NCBI RefSeq assembly: GCF_900167475.1
Contig: NZ_LT796768.1
Span: 2,356,001 to 2,420,000 of the forward strand
Reading direction: 5' to 3'
From: Aeromicrobium choanae
Lineage (GTDB): Bacteria > Actinomycetota > Actinomycetes > Propionibacteriales > Nocardioidaceae
DNA: 64,000 nucleotides
Below the pieces are notes generated by a model, which saw nothing but the letters and a program-made list of their open reading frames with translations, ran no database searches and was not told the DNA's origin. The translations under genes were made by a program, and so were the position numbers. Position 1 is the stretch's first letter; each line of letters starts with the position of its first letter. Positions 45,464-56,019 of this stretch are shown one piece after another.

Positions 45464-47653
45464 GTGACGATCTCATGGAAGCCACTCGCCCTGGCCGCCG
45501 CACTCGCGGCCTCGGCACTGACGGGACCGGCGATCGCCGGCACCACGGCCTCGGCCGCACCCGCCACCGCGAAGGCCGCCGAGCCGCAGCCGTTCCACCC
45601 AGACCAGGACCTGAAGGACATCACCTTCCAGGGCAAGAAGGTCGACACGTCGCTGGAGTACCGGGGCAAGAGCTCGGCCCGTAGCCGCAGCGCAGCGCCG
45701 ACCGCCGCGACCCCGCCCGTCGGCACCGTCCGACCGTGGCTCGCGCTCGACGACGTCGAGGGCGGCATCTACCGCAAGGACTACACGCTGCGCGGCGCGG
45801 GCGACCACATCGAGGTGTGGGTCGCCAACGACATCGCGTTCCCCGAGGGCGACTGCCGCGGCGACGACGCCACGGTCGTCACGGACGCCCAGGTGAACAG
45901 CCTCGTGAACGAGTTCGACACGAACATCTACCCGAAGGAGTCCGAGGCGTTCAGCACGCCGCCGGCCCGCGACGGGTCGAACGCGCTCATCGAGGGCGAC
46001 TTCAGCGGTGGCGGCGAGAAGATCGTGACGCTCGTCGACAACGTCCGCGACGACAACTACTACGACTTCCCGGCGGCGCCGACGTACATCGCCGGCTTCT
46101 TCTGGTCGATCTTCAACGAGTACATGGACCGCAACGTCATGACGATCGACGCGTTCGACTGGGAGCACCGCACCGGCGCCGACCCGGTCGACGAGCCGAC
46201 CGGTGACCTGTGCACGAGCCGCCCGGCCCGTCCGCACCTCTACGAGGGCACGTTCGCCCACGAGTACCAGCACCTGCTGCAGTACTACACCGACGCGAGC
46301 GAGACGATCGCCGTCAACGAGGGCCTGTCCGACTTCGCGCAGACCCTCGTGGGCTACGTCGACGGCAACCTCACCGTGAACGACAAGGGCGGCGACAGCC
46401 ACCTCTACTGCTTCCAGGGCTTCGGCACGGTCCAGACGCCGTACAACACCAATCCGCGCGACTGCGGCGGCCCCGAGAACTCCTTCAACCTGTGGGACGA
46501 GGGCAACACGTCGTCCGGCGTGCTGGCCGACTACGGCCACGCGTACCAGCTGATGCTCTACCTGTACGACCGGTTCGGCCAGGACGTCATCTCGGCACTG
46601 CACCGCGACGGCGAGGACCAGGGCATCGCGGGCATCGAGAAGCAGCTCGAGGCCGAGGGCACGACCTTCCGCAAGGTCTTCCACGACTTCCAGTCGATGA
46701 CCCTGCTGGACCGGATCGTCGGCGACGCGAAGCACTCGCTCCTCGTGGGCGCCTCGAAGTCCAAGGTCACCTCGCCGAGCCTGCGCTCGACGGTCAACCT
46801 CGACAACCCGGCCTCGTACGCCACGCCGGGCGCGGCCCCGAACGGCGCCGACTACGTGCCGGTCAAGGTCAAGGGCAAGGCGCTCACGGGTGCCCAGCTG
46901 CGCAACGCCACGTTCGAGGGTGCCAAGACGCTTCCCGCGCAGCCGCTGCGCTGGATGTCGGTCACCGACGACCCGGATCGCCCCGGCGACGCGGTGCTGT
47001 TCTCGGGCGACGCCAACAGCCTCGACGTCGCGGCGGTCACCTCGGTGAACGTCCCGGCGGGCTCGCCCACGCTCACCCTCGACGCCAAGTACGGCGCCGA
47101 GGAGGGCTACGACTACGGCTACGTCCAGGTCTCCACCGACGGCGGCGCCACGTACACGTCGATCGCCGGCGACCAGACGGTCGACGGCCCGCAGGGACCG
47201 GCGCTCGCCGGCACCACCGACGGCTTCGAGCAGCACACGTTCGACCTGTCGGCCTACGCCGGCCAGGAGATCCTGCTGTCGTTCCGGTACATCTCGGACG
47301 GCGGGGTCAACGAGGGCGGCCTGAAGATCGACAACGTGGTGGTCGGCGACACGACCGTCAGCGACGGCTCGAACATCGGCGACTTCTCGTCGCCGACGCA
47401 GGTCCGCCCGACGCCGGTCGAGAACTGGCACGTGAAGCTCGTCGGCATCCGTCCGGGCAAGGTGCCCTACGTGGCCCAGGTGGCCTCCGATGGCAAGAGC
47501 ACCGTCAAGCTCGACACGCTGTCCCTGCTCAAGCTGAAGCCGGCCAAGCAGATCGTGGCCATCATCAGCTACGACGACTCCACCGAGATGGTCCAGCAGT
47601 ACGCGCCGTACAAGCTGACCGTCAACGGGGAGCTGCAGCCCGGCGGCAGCTGA
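45464..47653 (+). CDS. secreted M6-type (immune inhibitor A-like) metalloprotease
   Basis: A 729-residue exported zinc protease. A signal peptide ([20 protein letters not shown], cleaved near residue 30) precedes a prodomain. The active site is [17 protein letters not shown] (HEYQH, about 266) followed by the downstream glutamate in NEGLSDFAQ. The C-terminal part (about 540-720) contains a MAM/ImmA-like beta region with [20 protein letters not shown] 45464 follows AGAGAGG. It interrupts the otherwise conserved murI-MBL-rph-rdgB order and looks like an added gene. Confidence 0.88.
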   Translation: MTISWKPLALAAALAASALTGPAIAGTTASAAPATAKAAEPQPFHPDQDLKDITFQGKKVDTSLEYRGKSSARSRSAAPTAATPPVGTVRPWLALDDVEGGIYRKDYTLRGAGDHIEVWVANDIAFPEGDCRGDDATVVTDAQVNSLVNEFDTNIYPKESEAFSTPPARDGSNALIEGDFSGGGEKIVTLVDNVRDDNYYDFPAAPTYIAGFFWSIFNEYMDRNVMTIDAFDWEHRTGADPVDEPTGDLCTSRPARPHLYEGTFAHEYQHLLQYYTDASETIAVNEGLSDFAQTLVGYVDGNLTVNDKGGDSHLYCFQGFGTVQTPYNTNPRDCGGPENSFNLWDEGNTSSGVLADYGHAYQLMLYLYDRFGQDVISALHRDGEDQGIAGIEKQLEAEGTTFRKVFHDFQSMTLLDRIVGDAKHSLLVGASKSKVTSPSLRSTVNLDNPASYATPGAAPNGADYVPVKVKGKALTGAQLRNATFEGAKTLPAQPLRWMSVTDDPDRPGDAVLFSGDANSLDVAAVTSVNVPAGSPTLTLDAKYGAEEGYDYGYVQVSTDGGATYTSIAGDQTVDGPQGPALAGTTDGFEQHTFDLSAYAGQEILLSFRYISDGGVNEGGLKIDNVVVGDTTVSDGSNIGDFSSPTQVRPTPVENWHVKLVGIRPGKVPYVAQVASDGKSTVKLDTLSLLKLKPAKQIVAIISYDDSTEMVQQYAPYKLTVNGELQPGGS

Positions 47654-47666
47654 GGCGCTGACGGCC

Positions 47667-47706
47667 TTCCCGGTGACGTGGGACAGGAAACCCACGTCAC
47701 CGGGAA
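47667..47706 (+). terminator. strong terminator after the metalloprotease gene
   Basis: A perfect 16-base stem (47667-47682 with 47691-47706) with an eight-base loop starts 14 bases after the stop. The longest perfect stem in the window. Confidence 0.88.
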
Positions 47707-47720
47707 AGTCTGCGTCCGGC

Positions 47721-47726
47721 TACCGT
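47721..47726 (+). promoter_or_regulatory. -10 hexamer of rph-rdgB
   Basis: TACCGT, six bases, then GTG 47733. Strict leaderless-type arrangement just behind the terminator. Confidence 0.55.
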
Positions 47727-47732
47727 GGCGGG

Positions 47733-48452
47733 GTGACCCGAGAAGACGGCAGGACCCCCGACGAGCTGCGCCCGATCACCATCACCCGAGGCTGGCTCGA
47801 CCACGCCGCGGGCTCGTGCCTGGTGGAGTTCGGCAAGACCCGCGTGCTGTGCGCCGTGGCCGCCACCGAGGGCGTGCCGCGCTGGCGCAAGGGCTCGGGC
47901 ATGGGCTGGCTCACCGCCGAGTACGCGATGCTGCCCCAGGCCACGCACGACCGCTCCGCGCGTGAGTCGGTCAAGGGTCGGGTCGGCGGCCGCACCCACG
48001 AGATCAGCCGCCTCGTCGGCCGCTCGCTGCGCGCCGCGGTCGACCTGTCCCAGCTCGGTGAGAACACCATCGCGATCGACTGCGACGTGCTCCAGGCCGA
48101 CGGCGGCACCCGCACCGCCGCGATCACCGGCGCCTACGTCGCGCTGGTCGACGCCGTGAACCACCTCAAGCAGCAGGGCGCCGTCAAGGGCGACCCGCTC
48201 GTCGACTCGATCGCCGCCGTCAGTGTCGGCATCATCGACGGCACCCCGATGCTCGACCTGCCCTACGTCGAGGACGTGCGCGCCGAGACCGACATGAACG
48301 TCGTCATGACGGGCTCGGGCAAGTTCATCGAGGTCCAGGGCACCGCCGAGGGCGCGCCGTTCGACCGCTCCGAGCTCGATGCGCTGCTCGCGCTGGCCGA
48401 GAAGGGCTGCGCCGACCTCACCCGCCTGCAGCGCGAGGCGCTGGACGCGTGA
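47733..48452 (+). CDS. rph: ribonuclease PH
   Basis: A 239-residue phosphorolytic 3' exoribonuclease that trims tRNA ends. It begins [19 protein letters not shown], then [39 protein letters not shown] and [20 protein letters not shown], all family blocks. GTG 47733 is supported by TACCGT six bases upstream; a longer reading would include the terminator. The stop overlaps rdgB (GTGA), a pairing conserved in actinobacteria (Rv1340-Rv1341). Confidence 0.96.
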   Translation: MTREDGRTPDELRPITITRGWLDHAAGSCLVEFGKTRVLCAVAATEGVPRWRKGSGMGWLTAEYAMLPQATHDRSARESVKGRVGGRTHEISRLVGRSLRAAVDLSQLGENTIAIDCDVLQADGGTRTAAITGAYVALVDAVNHLKQQGAVKGDPLVDSIAAVSVGIIDGTPMLDLPYVEDVRAETDMNVVMTGSGKFIEVQGTAEGAPFDRSELDALLALAEKGCADLTRLQREALDA

Positions 48453-49063
48453 CCCGCGTCGTCCTGGCATCCGGCAACGCCAAGAAGCTCGACGAGCTCC
48501 GGCGCATCCTCGAGCCGCTCGTTCCGGGTGTCGAGGTGCTCGGCCTGGCCGACGTGGCCTCCTACGACGAGCCCGCCGAGACGGAGCCCACGTTCGAGGG
48601 GAACGCGCTGATCAAGGCGCGCGTCGCCGCGGCCGAGACCGGCCTGCCGGCGCTGGCCGACGACTCGGGCCTGTGCGTCGAAGCGCTCAACGGCATGCCG
48701 GGCGTGCTGTCCGCGCGCTGGTCCGGGGTCCCGAAGGAGCAAGGGGGCGACGCGGCCAACAACCGGCTGCTGCTGGCGCAGCTGGCCGACGTTCCCGACG
48801 AGCGCCGCGGTGCCGTGTTCCGCTGCGCGATGGCCCTCGTCCTGCCGGGCGGAACCGAGATCGTCGAGGTGGGCGAGATGCCCGGCCGCGTGCTGCACGG
48901 CGAGCAGGGCGAGGGCGGCTTCGGCTACGACCCGCTGTTCGCTGCAGACGGGTACGACGTCTCCACCGCGGAGCTCTCGCGCGAGGAGAAGGACGCGATC
49001 AGCCACCGGGGCCGCGCCCTGCGCGCCATCGCCCCGCTCGTCGCGGACGCCCTCCGCCCCTGA
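48449..49063 (+). CDS. rdgB: non-canonical purine NTP pyrophosphatase (RdgB/HAM1)
   Basis: A 204-residue enzyme that removes dITP, XTP and related nucleotides. It starts [19 protein letters not shown] and shows [31 protein letters not shown] (catalytic aspartates), [16 protein letters not shown] and [14 protein letters not shown]. The GTG overlaps the rph stop. Intact and normal in length. Confidence 0.95.
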   Translation: MTRVVLASGNAKKLDELRRILEPLVPGVEVLGLADVASYDEPAETEPTFEGNALIKARVAAAETGLPALADDSGLCVEALNGMPGVLSARWSGVPKEQGGDAANNRLLLAQLADVPDERRGAVFRCAMALVLPGGTEIVEVGEMPGRVLHGEQGEGGFGYDPLFAADGYDVSTAELSREEKDAISHRGRALRAIAPLVADALRP

Positions 49064-49096
49064 AGTCCTCGACGTGACGCCGGTGCGCCCCGCCCT

Positions 49097-49102
49097 TAGC
49101 GT
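49097..49102 (+). promoter_or_regulatory. -10 hexamer of the VOC gene
   Basis: TAGCGT, six bases, then ATG 49109. Strict leaderless-type arrangement. Confidence 0.55.
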
Positions 49103-49108
49103 GGGCCC

Positions 49109-49771
49109 ATGGCACTCGTGGAGTTCAAGGACCTGGTGATCGACGTCGAGGACCCGGCCGCCGCGGCCGAGCGGTGGGGCCGCTGGCTGCACCTCGACGG
49201 TGAGACCGACGAGGTCGGCGCGGTCCTGCGTGGCCAGCACCCCGGCCAGACGGTCTGGATCAACCCGGCATCGCCCAAGACCGTCAAGAACCGGGTCCAC
49301 CTCGATCTCGTGGCGCGCGACCTGACGCCCTTCGAAGGTCTCGAGCGTGTGACCGAGCCCGGGGAGTTCAGCTGGACGACGTTCCGCGATACCGAGGGCC
49401 ACGAGTTCTGCGTCTTCGAGGGCGGGGAGCGGCCGGACGGGCTCAAGGACGTCGTCGTGGACGCGATCGACCACGCCGCGATCGGCGCCTGGTGGGCCGA
49501 CGTCTTCGGAGCCACCCTGGACTCGGACGGCGACTACACCTGGGTGGACGACATCCCGGGCGCGCCCACGGAGTCCTTCGACTTCGTCACCGTCCCCGAG
49601 CCGAAGACCGTCAAGAACCGGATCCACTGGGACGTGACGCTCGTGGGCGACGCCACGGTGGACGACCTCGTCACACGCGGGGCCACGGTGCTGCTGCCGC
49701 CCGGCGACGACCGGGGCTGGACCGTCATGGCCGACCCCGAGGGCAACGAGTTCTGCGTCTTCGAGGCCTGA
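49109..49771 (+). CDS. double-domain VOC superfamily protein
   Basis: A 220-residue cytoplasmic glyoxalase/bleomycin-resistance/dioxygenase-fold protein. Two similar VOC units lie in tandem (about 1-110 and 112-220); both contain PKTVKNR(V/I)H and both end in EGHEFCVFE or EGNEFCVFE. Duplicate units form one metal-binding cavity in many family members, but the substrate cannot be inferred and the metal ligands are uncertain. Converges on the ABC export trio with eight bases between stops. Confidence 0.86.
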   Translation: MALVEFKDLVIDVEDPAAAAERWGRWLHLDGETDEVGAVLRGQHPGQTVWINPASPKTVKNRVHLDLVARDLTPFEGLERVTEPGEFSWTTFRDTEGHEFCVFEGGERPDGLKDVVVDAIDHAAIGAWWADVFGATLDSDGDYTWVDDIPGAPTESFDFVTVPEPKTVKNRIHWDVTLVGDATVDDLVTRGATVLLPPGDDRGWTVMADPEGNEFCVFEA

Positions 49772-49778
49772 CCGCGGG

Positions 49779-51001
49779 TCAGAACCGGATCGCGTCGACG
49801 ATCCTCACCCGCACCGCCACGATCGCGGGCAGCACCCCGGCCAGCGCACCGACCAGCAGCGAGACGCCCATCCCGAGCACCGCCGCAGAGACCGGGAACG
49901 GCGGTACGTCGTCGATGCCCTCGAGGAGGTACTTCGCGGTCCACGGGCCGTTGACCAGCGCGATCGCGACCATCACCCCGACGAGGCCCGCGACGAACGT
50001 GGCGACGATGCTCTCCATCACGACCGAGAAGAACACCCGGCCCGAGGTCGCGCCGAAGCTGCGCCGGATGCCGATCTCGCGGACCCGCTGCTGGATCGTG
50101 ATCACCGAGACGTTGAGCAGGCTCAGGGCGCCGAGCAGCAGGATCACCGAGCTGATGGCGACGACGATCCACTTCGCGACGTCCAGGTCGTCGCCTCCAC
50201 CCCACGCGAGGTAGTCGCTGCGCTCGGCACTGGCCTGCAGGCCGGGCAGCTCGGCGCTGATCGACCGGCCCACCGCGGCGGCCAGCTCGTCGGCTCCCTC
50301 GGTCGGCACCCACAGCTTCCACGACGCGTCGCTGACGGGCTGGGTGGCGCCGAACCAGTGGTCGTAGGCCTCGGCCAGGACGTAGGCGCGGGGGAGCTCG
50401 GAGTACCGGTCGGAGGACGAGGTGACGCCCACGATCGTGGCGCTCACCGACGTCTGGCCGCCCTGCAGGTCGACCGTGACGGGGAGCCGTGCGCCCTCGA
50501 GCCCCATCTCCTCGAGGAACTTGGGGTCGACCACGACGGAGGGGGAGAGGTTCCGCGCATCGGAGTCCACCAGCCAGCGTCCCTGCGCCGTGACGATCCG
50601 GTGCATCACCGCGTAGGCGGGATCGACGACCAGTGCCTCCACCGAGGTGGAGCGTGCGTCGCGGCGCGCGGTCAGCTGGGCGCCGCCCACCATCGACGCA
50701 TGGCTGATCTGGTACTGCTCCACCACCTTGTCGAAGGCCGGACGGACGGCCGACGCCGGGGCACCCATGCCGTCGCCCTGCTCGTCGTACACGTAGACGC
50801 TCAGCATGGCCGGGCGTCCGTCCTTCTCGTACTGCTCGACCAGGGCCTGCTGCCCGATGTCCGCGACGGCCACCGTGCCACTGAGCGCCGCGACGGCCAC
50901 GCCGACGCCGACCAGTGACAGCAGGACCCGCAGCTTGTGGATGCGCAGCTCGTGCCACGCCTCGATGACCGCGGCGGCGAAGCTCGTCAGGGCACGGCCG
51001 A

Positions 51002-51005
<4 letters not shown>
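49779..51005 (-). CDS. ABC transporter permease (MacB/FtsX type)
   Basis: A 408-residue membrane protein with one N-terminal hydrophobic segment (about 22-45), a large extracytoplasmic domain (about 50-270) and three C-terminal segments (near 285-310, 335-360 and 375-398), the FtsX/MacB layout. The motif VREIGIRRSFGATSGRVFF near 318 is typical. GTG 51005 overlaps the ATPase stop (GTGA). With the next two genes it makes a complete MacAB-like export or cell-envelope stress complex. Confidence 0.88.
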
Positions 51006-51711
<706 letters not shown>

Positions 51712-51712
<1 letters not shown>

Positions 51713-52722
51713 CAGTACCCCTCGTCGAACTCGGCGCCCTCGTCGGCGGACGGCGCGCCGGGCACGTACTGCAGGATCTCGGTGCCCTCCTTCAAGCCCT
51801 TGAGGACCTCGACGTTCTTGCCGTCGTTGACGCCCAGCCGGATCGTGCGCTCGGTGGGCTCGCCGCCGTCCTCGACGATCCACACGGTGCCGCGCTCCAG
51901 CAGACCCCTCACCGCGGTGACCGGCACGACGAGCGCGTCCTTCGTCGACCCTGCGTCGATCCGCATGGTCATGGACAGCCCGTCGAACACCGTGACGTCC
52001 TCGGGGACCGTGCAGGTGAGCTGCGCGCCGGAAGCCGGCTCCCCGCCGCCCTCCTCGTCCTGCGAGGGGGCCACGGCCGTGTCCTCACTGACCTCGTCGG
52101 CGATCTGCAGGTCGGTGCAGGTGAAGGGCTCGGGTCCACCGTCGATGGTCACGGTGGCCTCGTCGGGCGCGTCGAGCAGGCGGTACCGGTCCACCACGGC
52201 GACCGATCCCCGGGCGGTGAAGGTGGCGCGCCGGATCCGCGCCACGGCAGCGTCCTCGCCGACCTCGTCGCCGATCTTCGCGGTGAAGGAGGCCACGCGA
52301 CCCTCGGCGGGCGCGGTGATCCGCTCGTACCTCACCGTGGGACGGGCGGGCTCCTCCTCGTCCTCGTCTCCGGTGGGCTCGGCCGGCTCCACCGTCGTCC
52401 GCACCTCGAACAGCGGGTCGCCCTTGCTGACCTTCGCCCCGTTCGGGACGTAGGCGTGGGTCAGGACGCCGGCGGCGGACGCCTTCACGGGCACGGCCGG
52501 GTCGATCACGATCGTGCCGCGCACCTCGAGCGAGTTCTCGATCTCGCCGCGTTCGACGGCCAGGGTCGGGGACAGGGCCACGGCCGTGGGTGAGTCGGCG
52601 TCCTCGACGCCGGTCGCGTCACCGCCGAACGCCAGCACGGCGAGGCTGACGGCGATGGTCGCGCCGACGAGCAGCCACGCGGTCGGCAGGACGAACCGGC
52701 GGAACGTACGGGTGAAGGTCAC
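51712..52722 (-). CDS. membrane-fusion (HlyD/MacA-like) protein
   Basis: A 336-residue membrane-anchored periplasmic-side adaptor. One N-terminal transmembrane segment (about 12-33, [19 protein letters not shown]) precedes a biotinyl-lipoyl-like domain ([21 protein letters not shown]), two acidic linkers (GDEDEEEP near 118, SQDEEGGGE near 220) and a C-terminal beta domain ([19 protein letters not shown]). GTG 52722 follows TACCTT on the minus strand at six bases. Heads the operon adaptor-ATPase-permease. Confidence 0.87.
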
Positions 52723-52728
52723 CGCCGG

Positions 52729-52734
52729 AAGGTA
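52729..52734 (-). promoter_or_regulatory. -10 hexamer of the export operon
   Basis: TACCTT on the minus strand, six bases, then GTG 52722. Strict leaderless-type arrangement, facing the dapE hexamer. Confidence 0.55.
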
Positions 52735-52767
52735 CCACGCAATGCGTAGTAGTGGGGTCGATCCCGT

Positions 52768-52773
52768 TAAGGT
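52768..52773 (+). promoter_or_regulatory. -10 hexamer of dapE
   Basis: TAAGGT, seven bases, then ATG 52781. The two facing -10 hexamers are only 33 bases apart. Confidence 0.55.
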
Positions 52774-52780
52774 TCCGGGC

Positions 52781-53851
52781 ATGGACCCTCTCGACCTGAG
52801 CGCCGACATCGTCACCCTGACCCGCGCGATCGTGGACGTGCCGTCCGAGAGCCTCGACGAGGCCGAGCTGGCCGACGCGGTGGAGACGGCGCTGCGGGCC
52901 CACGCCCATCTCGAGGTGATCCGCGACGGCCACACGATCATCGCCCGCACCGATCTGGGGCGCGCCGAGCGCGTCGTCATCGCCGGCCACATCGACACGG
53001 TGCCGGTGAACGGCAACATGCCGTCGCGCCTCGAGGGCGACACCCTCTGGGGCCTGGGCACGTGCGACATGAAGGGTGGCGTCGCGATCGCGCTGAGCCT
53101 GGCGGCCACGGTCGCCGAGCCGGTCCGCGACGTCACGTGGGTGTTCTACGAGGCCGAGGAGATCGCCGCGGTCCACAACGGCCTGGGACGCATCGCCCGC
53201 GAGCATCCCGACTGGCTCGCAGGTGACTTCGCGATCCTGATGGAGCCCTCGAAGGCCGGCGTCGAGGCGGGCTGCCAGGGCACGATGCGCGTCGAGATCC
53301 GCACGAGCGGCGAGCGCGCCCACTCCGCGCGCTCCTGGATGGGCCACAACGCGATCCACGACCTCGGTGCGGTGCTGGCCACGCTGGCCGAGTACACGCC
53401 GCGCACGCCCGAGATCGACGGTCTGACGTACCGCGAGGGGCTCAACGCCGTGGGCATCACCGGGGGAGTGAGCGGCAACGTGATCCCCGACGCCGCCGTG
53501 CTCACCCTGAACTACCGCTTCGCGCCCGACCGCGACGAGGACGCGGCGCTGGCCCACCTGCGTGAGGTGTTCGCCGGGTACGACCTCACGGTCACCGACT
53601 CGGCCCCCGGCGCCCTCCCCGGTCTCGAGCGGCCCGCGGCGGCGGCCTTCGTCGAGGCCGTCGGCGGCGAGGTGGGCCCGAAGTTCGGCTGGACCGACGT
53701 CGCGAAGTTCACGCAGCTCGGCGTCCCGGCGGTGAACTACGGGCCCGGCGACCCGGTCTACGCCCACAAGGCCGACGAGCAGGTCCCGGTCGAGCACCTG
53801 CACCGGGTGCACGCGCGCCTGCGCCGCTGGCTCACGGGCGACGGCGCCTGA
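52781..53851 (+). CDS. dapE: succinyl-diaminopimelate desuccinylase
   Basis: A 356-residue M20 zinc enzyme of lysine and diaminopimelate synthesis. The metal site starts in [15 protein letters not shown] (about 66-80), continues in [17 protein letters not shown] and [16 protein letters not shown], and includes [20 protein letters not shown]. The last metal histidine is near [15 protein letters not shown]. The protein matches the actinobacterial DapE branch (Rv1202). ATG 52781 is supported by TAAGGT; its stop is one base from the convergent SGNH gene. Confidence 0.93.
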   Translation: MDPLDLSADIVTLTRAIVDVPSESLDEAELADAVETALRAHAHLEVIRDGHTIIARTDLGRAERVVIAGHIDTVPVNGNMPSRLEGDTLWGLGTCDMKGGVAIALSLAATVAEPVRDVTWVFYEAEEIAAVHNGLGRIAREHPDWLAGDFAILMEPSKAGVEAGCQGTMRVEIRTSGERAHSARSWMGHNAIHDLGAVLATLAEYTPRTPEIDGLTYREGLNAVGITGGVSGNVIPDAAVLTLNYRFAPDRDEDAALAHLREVFAGYDLTVTDSAPGALPGLERPAAAAFVEAVGGEVGPKFGWTDVAKFTQLGVPAVNYGPGDPVYAHKADEQVPVEHLHRVHARLRRWLTGDGA

Positions 53852-53852
53852 C

Positions 53853-54746
53853 TCAGCCGTCGAGAGCCTCCTGGACGATCCGCGCGATCTCGGTGTGCCC
53901 GGCGCTCGTCGGGTGCGGGTCGCCGAGCGCGCAGAAGTAGGTCCACCGGCAGACGTCCTCGGCGCGCGCCGGGAGCGTCCCGAACTCCGGGGTCTCCACG
54001 GTCCGCGCGGAGGGCCCGTAGGCGCCGAACTCGCGGGTCACGTCCACGAAGGTGGCGCCGTGCTTCGCGTAGACCGCGCGCAGCGCGGGGTTGAGGATCC
54101 TGCGGAACAGATCCACGGTGGCGTCGGCGATCGCCGGGGCCGACTCGGCCTCGGGCTGCAGCACCGGCTCGCCGGTCCAGAAGTCGGGGTACGTCAGCCC
54201 GAGGATCGGGACGTCCTCGCCGACGCGGTCGCGGATGAGCGTGAGCAGCTCGTCGATGGCCTCGGTGGTGGCGGGCACGGTCTCCTGGGCGCACGCCCGC
54301 AGGGCGGAGTCCAGCGAGCAGCGTCGCAGGTCGTTCAGGCCCAGCACGACCGTGACGAGCTCGATCTCGTCGCCGTAGCGGTCGAGGTGGCGCGTCATCT
54401 CCTCGGCCCCGGAGCCGCCCGTCACGGGCGGGGCGTCGGCGCCACGCCTCGCCTCGTCGCACGCCTCGCCCTCGAGGAAGTCCACGGCCGTGATCCCCGC
54501 GCAGCTGACGTTCACCAGCTCCAGTCCACGGTCCCGGGCGATCTTCCACGCGAACCCCGACGTCGTGTTCTGGGCGGGCTCGCCGTCGAGTGCCGGGCGG
54601 AACCCGGACGCGTAGGAGTCGCCGATCGCGAGGTACTGGGGTCCGGTGTCGGAGGCGGGCGGGACCGGGGCGGTGGAGCAGGCGGTGAGGGCCGTCGTCG
54701 CCAGCGCGAGGGCGGCGGCGACGCGGCCGAGGGGGACGAGGTGCAC
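53853..54746 (-). CDS. SGNH/GDSL hydrolase lipoprotein
   Basis: A 297-residue exported esterase-like protein. The signal sequence ends in TTALTACSTAPVPP (lipobox cysteine near 23). Block I is YLAIGDSYASGFRPALDG (GDSYASG, about 40), block III is VVLGLNDLRRC, and block V with the catalytic Asp-His pair is LGDPHPTSAGHTEIA near the end. Substrate unknown; similar enzymes deacylate lipids or cell-wall glycans. GTG 54746 is chosen because TACGGT lies seven bases upstream on the minus strand. Confidence 0.88.
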   Translation of the reverse strand: MHLVPLGRVAAALALATTALTACSTAPVPPASDTGPQYLAIGDSYASGFRPALDGEPAQNTTSGFAWKIARDRGLELVNVSCAGITAVDFLEGEACDEARRGADAPPVTGGSGAEEMTRHLDRYGDEIELVTVVLGLNDLRRCSLDSALRACAQETVPATTEAIDELLTLIRDRVGEDVPILGLTYPDFWTGEPVLQPEAESAPAIADATVDLFRRILNPALRAVYAKHGATFVDVTREFGAYGPSARTVETPEFGTLPARAEDVCRWTYFCALGDPHPTSAGHTEIARIVQEALDG

Positions 54747-54753
54747 CCGCACC

Positions 54754-54759
54754 ACCGTA
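54754..54759 (-). promoter_or_regulatory. -10 hexamer of the SGNH gene
   Basis: TACGGT on the minus strand, seven bases, then GTG 54746. Decides the start. Confidence 0.5.
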
Positions 54760-54863
54760 ATGACGATGGTCCGAGCGGCCACTCGGGGGAACTTTCAGGT
54801 GTGACCTGAAACTTAGTCACGGCCGCGTCGGCGTGCCGTCGGCGGTGCGCAGGACGTCGCGCC

Positions 54864-54869
54864 TAATCT
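54864..54869 (+). promoter_or_regulatory. -10 hexamer of the coiled-coil membrane gene
   Basis: TAATCT, seven bases, then ATG 54877. One of the closest matches to TATAAT among the strict sites. Confidence 0.55.
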
Positions 54870-54876
54870 GGGCCGC

Positions 54877-55389
54877 ATGTCCAGCCGCACACTTCCCCGC
54901 TCGCTGCGCGTGACATCCGCAGCGATCGTGCTTGCTCTGGCCGCCGTCGTCGTCATCGCCGCTGTGGCGATGCAGACGATTCCGGCCCTCATCATGGCCT
55001 CTTGCGTGGCCCTCTCGGCCGGTATCACATCGACCGTTCTCATGTCCGAGGAGATTCGCGAGGTGCGCCAGAAGTTCGCGAAGGATCGCGTGCGCGACGC
55101 TCGCGTCATCTCCCAGCGCGAGCGTGAGCACCTCGACGTCGACGCGTCGTTCCGTCGCGCCGTCAGCGAGCGCCTGCGCGCGAGCGAGGCCGAGATCTCC
55201 CGCCTGCGCGCCGACCTGGCCGCCGGCAGCGCCCAGATCGACGAGCTCGAGGAGCGCCTCGCCACCGAGCAGGAGCTCGTCGCGATGCTCGGCGTGCGCC
55301 CCGAGATCGATCCGCGCATCGTCACGCCGGACACCGAGGCCGGCACTGCCGACCGGGCTGACGGCTCGGGCGAACTGCGCTCCGCCTGA
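54877..55389 (+). CDS. hypothetical membrane protein with coiled coil
   Basis: A 170-residue protein I do not recognise. Two close hydrophobic segments (about 12-32 and 35-54) are followed by a long charged helix (about 58-140; EEIREVRQKFAKDRVRDARV, RASEAEISRLRADLAAG) typical of a cytoplasmic coiled coil, and an acidic tail. Such a layout suits a membrane-tethered scaffold. It is alone between the SGNH gene (divergent) and the DUF3117 gene. Confidence 0.78.
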   Translation: MSSRTLPRSLRVTSAAIVLALAAVVVIAAVAMQTIPALIMASCVALSAGITSTVLMSEEIREVRQKFAKDRVRDARVISQREREHLDVDASFRRAVSERLRASEAEISRLRADLAAGSAQIDELEERLATEQELVAMLGVRPEIDPRIVTPDTEAGTADRADGSGELRSA

Positions 55390-55431
55390 CGCCTTCTCGA
55401 CCCTTGGCGTGATTCCGTCGTCGCGATGGGC

Positions 55432-55437
55432 GATAAT
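55432..55437 (+). promoter_or_regulatory. -10 hexamer of the DUF3117 gene
   Basis: GATAAT matches the consensus at five of six positions and lies 44 bases before ATG 55482. Unlike most promoters here it leaves a normal leader with a GAGAGGGG ribosome site. Confidence 0.5.
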
Positions 55438-55481
55438 GGATCTCGGCCCGAAATATCGGGCGACCAACGAGAGGGGTACAG

Positions 55482-55643
55482 ATGGCCGCCATGAAGCCTC
55501 GGACCGGCGACGGACCGATGGAGGTCACCAAGGAAGGACGCTGCATCGTCATGCGCGTCCCGCTCGAAGGTGGCGGACGTCTGGTGGTCGAGCTCAACAA
55601 CGATGAGGCCGCCACCCTCGGTGACGCCCTCAAGGCCGTCTGA
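55482..55643 (+). CDS. DUF3117 small conserved protein
   Basis: A 53-residue protein conserved across actinobacteria (Rv1211 in M. tuberculosis). It begins AAMKPRTGDGPMEVTKEGR and continues VMRVPLEGGGRLVVELNNDE and AATLGDALKAV. The ribosome site GAGAGGGG lies about seven bases upstream. Function is unknown. Its near-invariance in the family suggests a housekeeping role. The next gene starts ten bases behind the stop. Confidence 0.92.
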   Translation: MAAMKPRTGDGPMEVTKEGRCIVMRVPLEGGGRLVVELNNDEAATLGDALKAV

Positions 55644-55652
55644 GCTCGCTGG

Positions 55653-55994
55653 ATGTACGGACTCTCCGTGCGTTGGTCCCTGACCGACGCGCCTGACGGC
55701 GTGCTCGAGCGTCTGCACGAGTACGTCGAGTCCGAGTCCCACGCGAAGTTCGCGGGCCTGCCCGGCCTGCGCTTCAAGACGTGGCGTGCTCGCGAGGGCG
55801 AGTGGTTCGAGGGCACCTACGTCTTCGTCAGCGACGAGGCGCGTGCGGCGTTCCAGGCCGACTTCGAGAAGCGTGCGGCCGACGCCCCCGGCACCGCCCT
55901 GGTGGGCGTCACGCCCACGATCGAGCCCTACCAGGTCGTCGCCGTCGTGCGCGGCCCGGCGGGCTTCCGCTCCGCCGCGCGCTTCGAGGACTGA
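55653..55994 (+). CDS. hypothetical small protein, possible dimeric alpha/beta-barrel
   Basis: A 113-residue soluble protein I do not recognise with certainty. Its length and pattern (YGLSVRWSLTDAPDGVLERL, GLRFKTWRAREGEWFEGTYVF, ARAAFQADFEKRAADAPG) resemble monooxygenase-like ferredoxin-fold dimers such as YdhR. No cofactor motif is seen. ATG 55653 is ten bases behind the DUF3117 stop, so they are probably in one transcript. Converges on the methyltransferase gene. Confidence 0.72.
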   Translation: MYGLSVRWSLTDAPDGVLERLHEYVESESHAKFAGLPGLRFKTWRAREGEWFEGTYVFVSDEARAAFQADFEKRAADAPGTALVGVTPTIEPYQVVAVVRGPAGFRSAARFED

Positions 55995-56019
55995 CCCGCG
56001 CCGAGCGCGCGCCCCGCGA

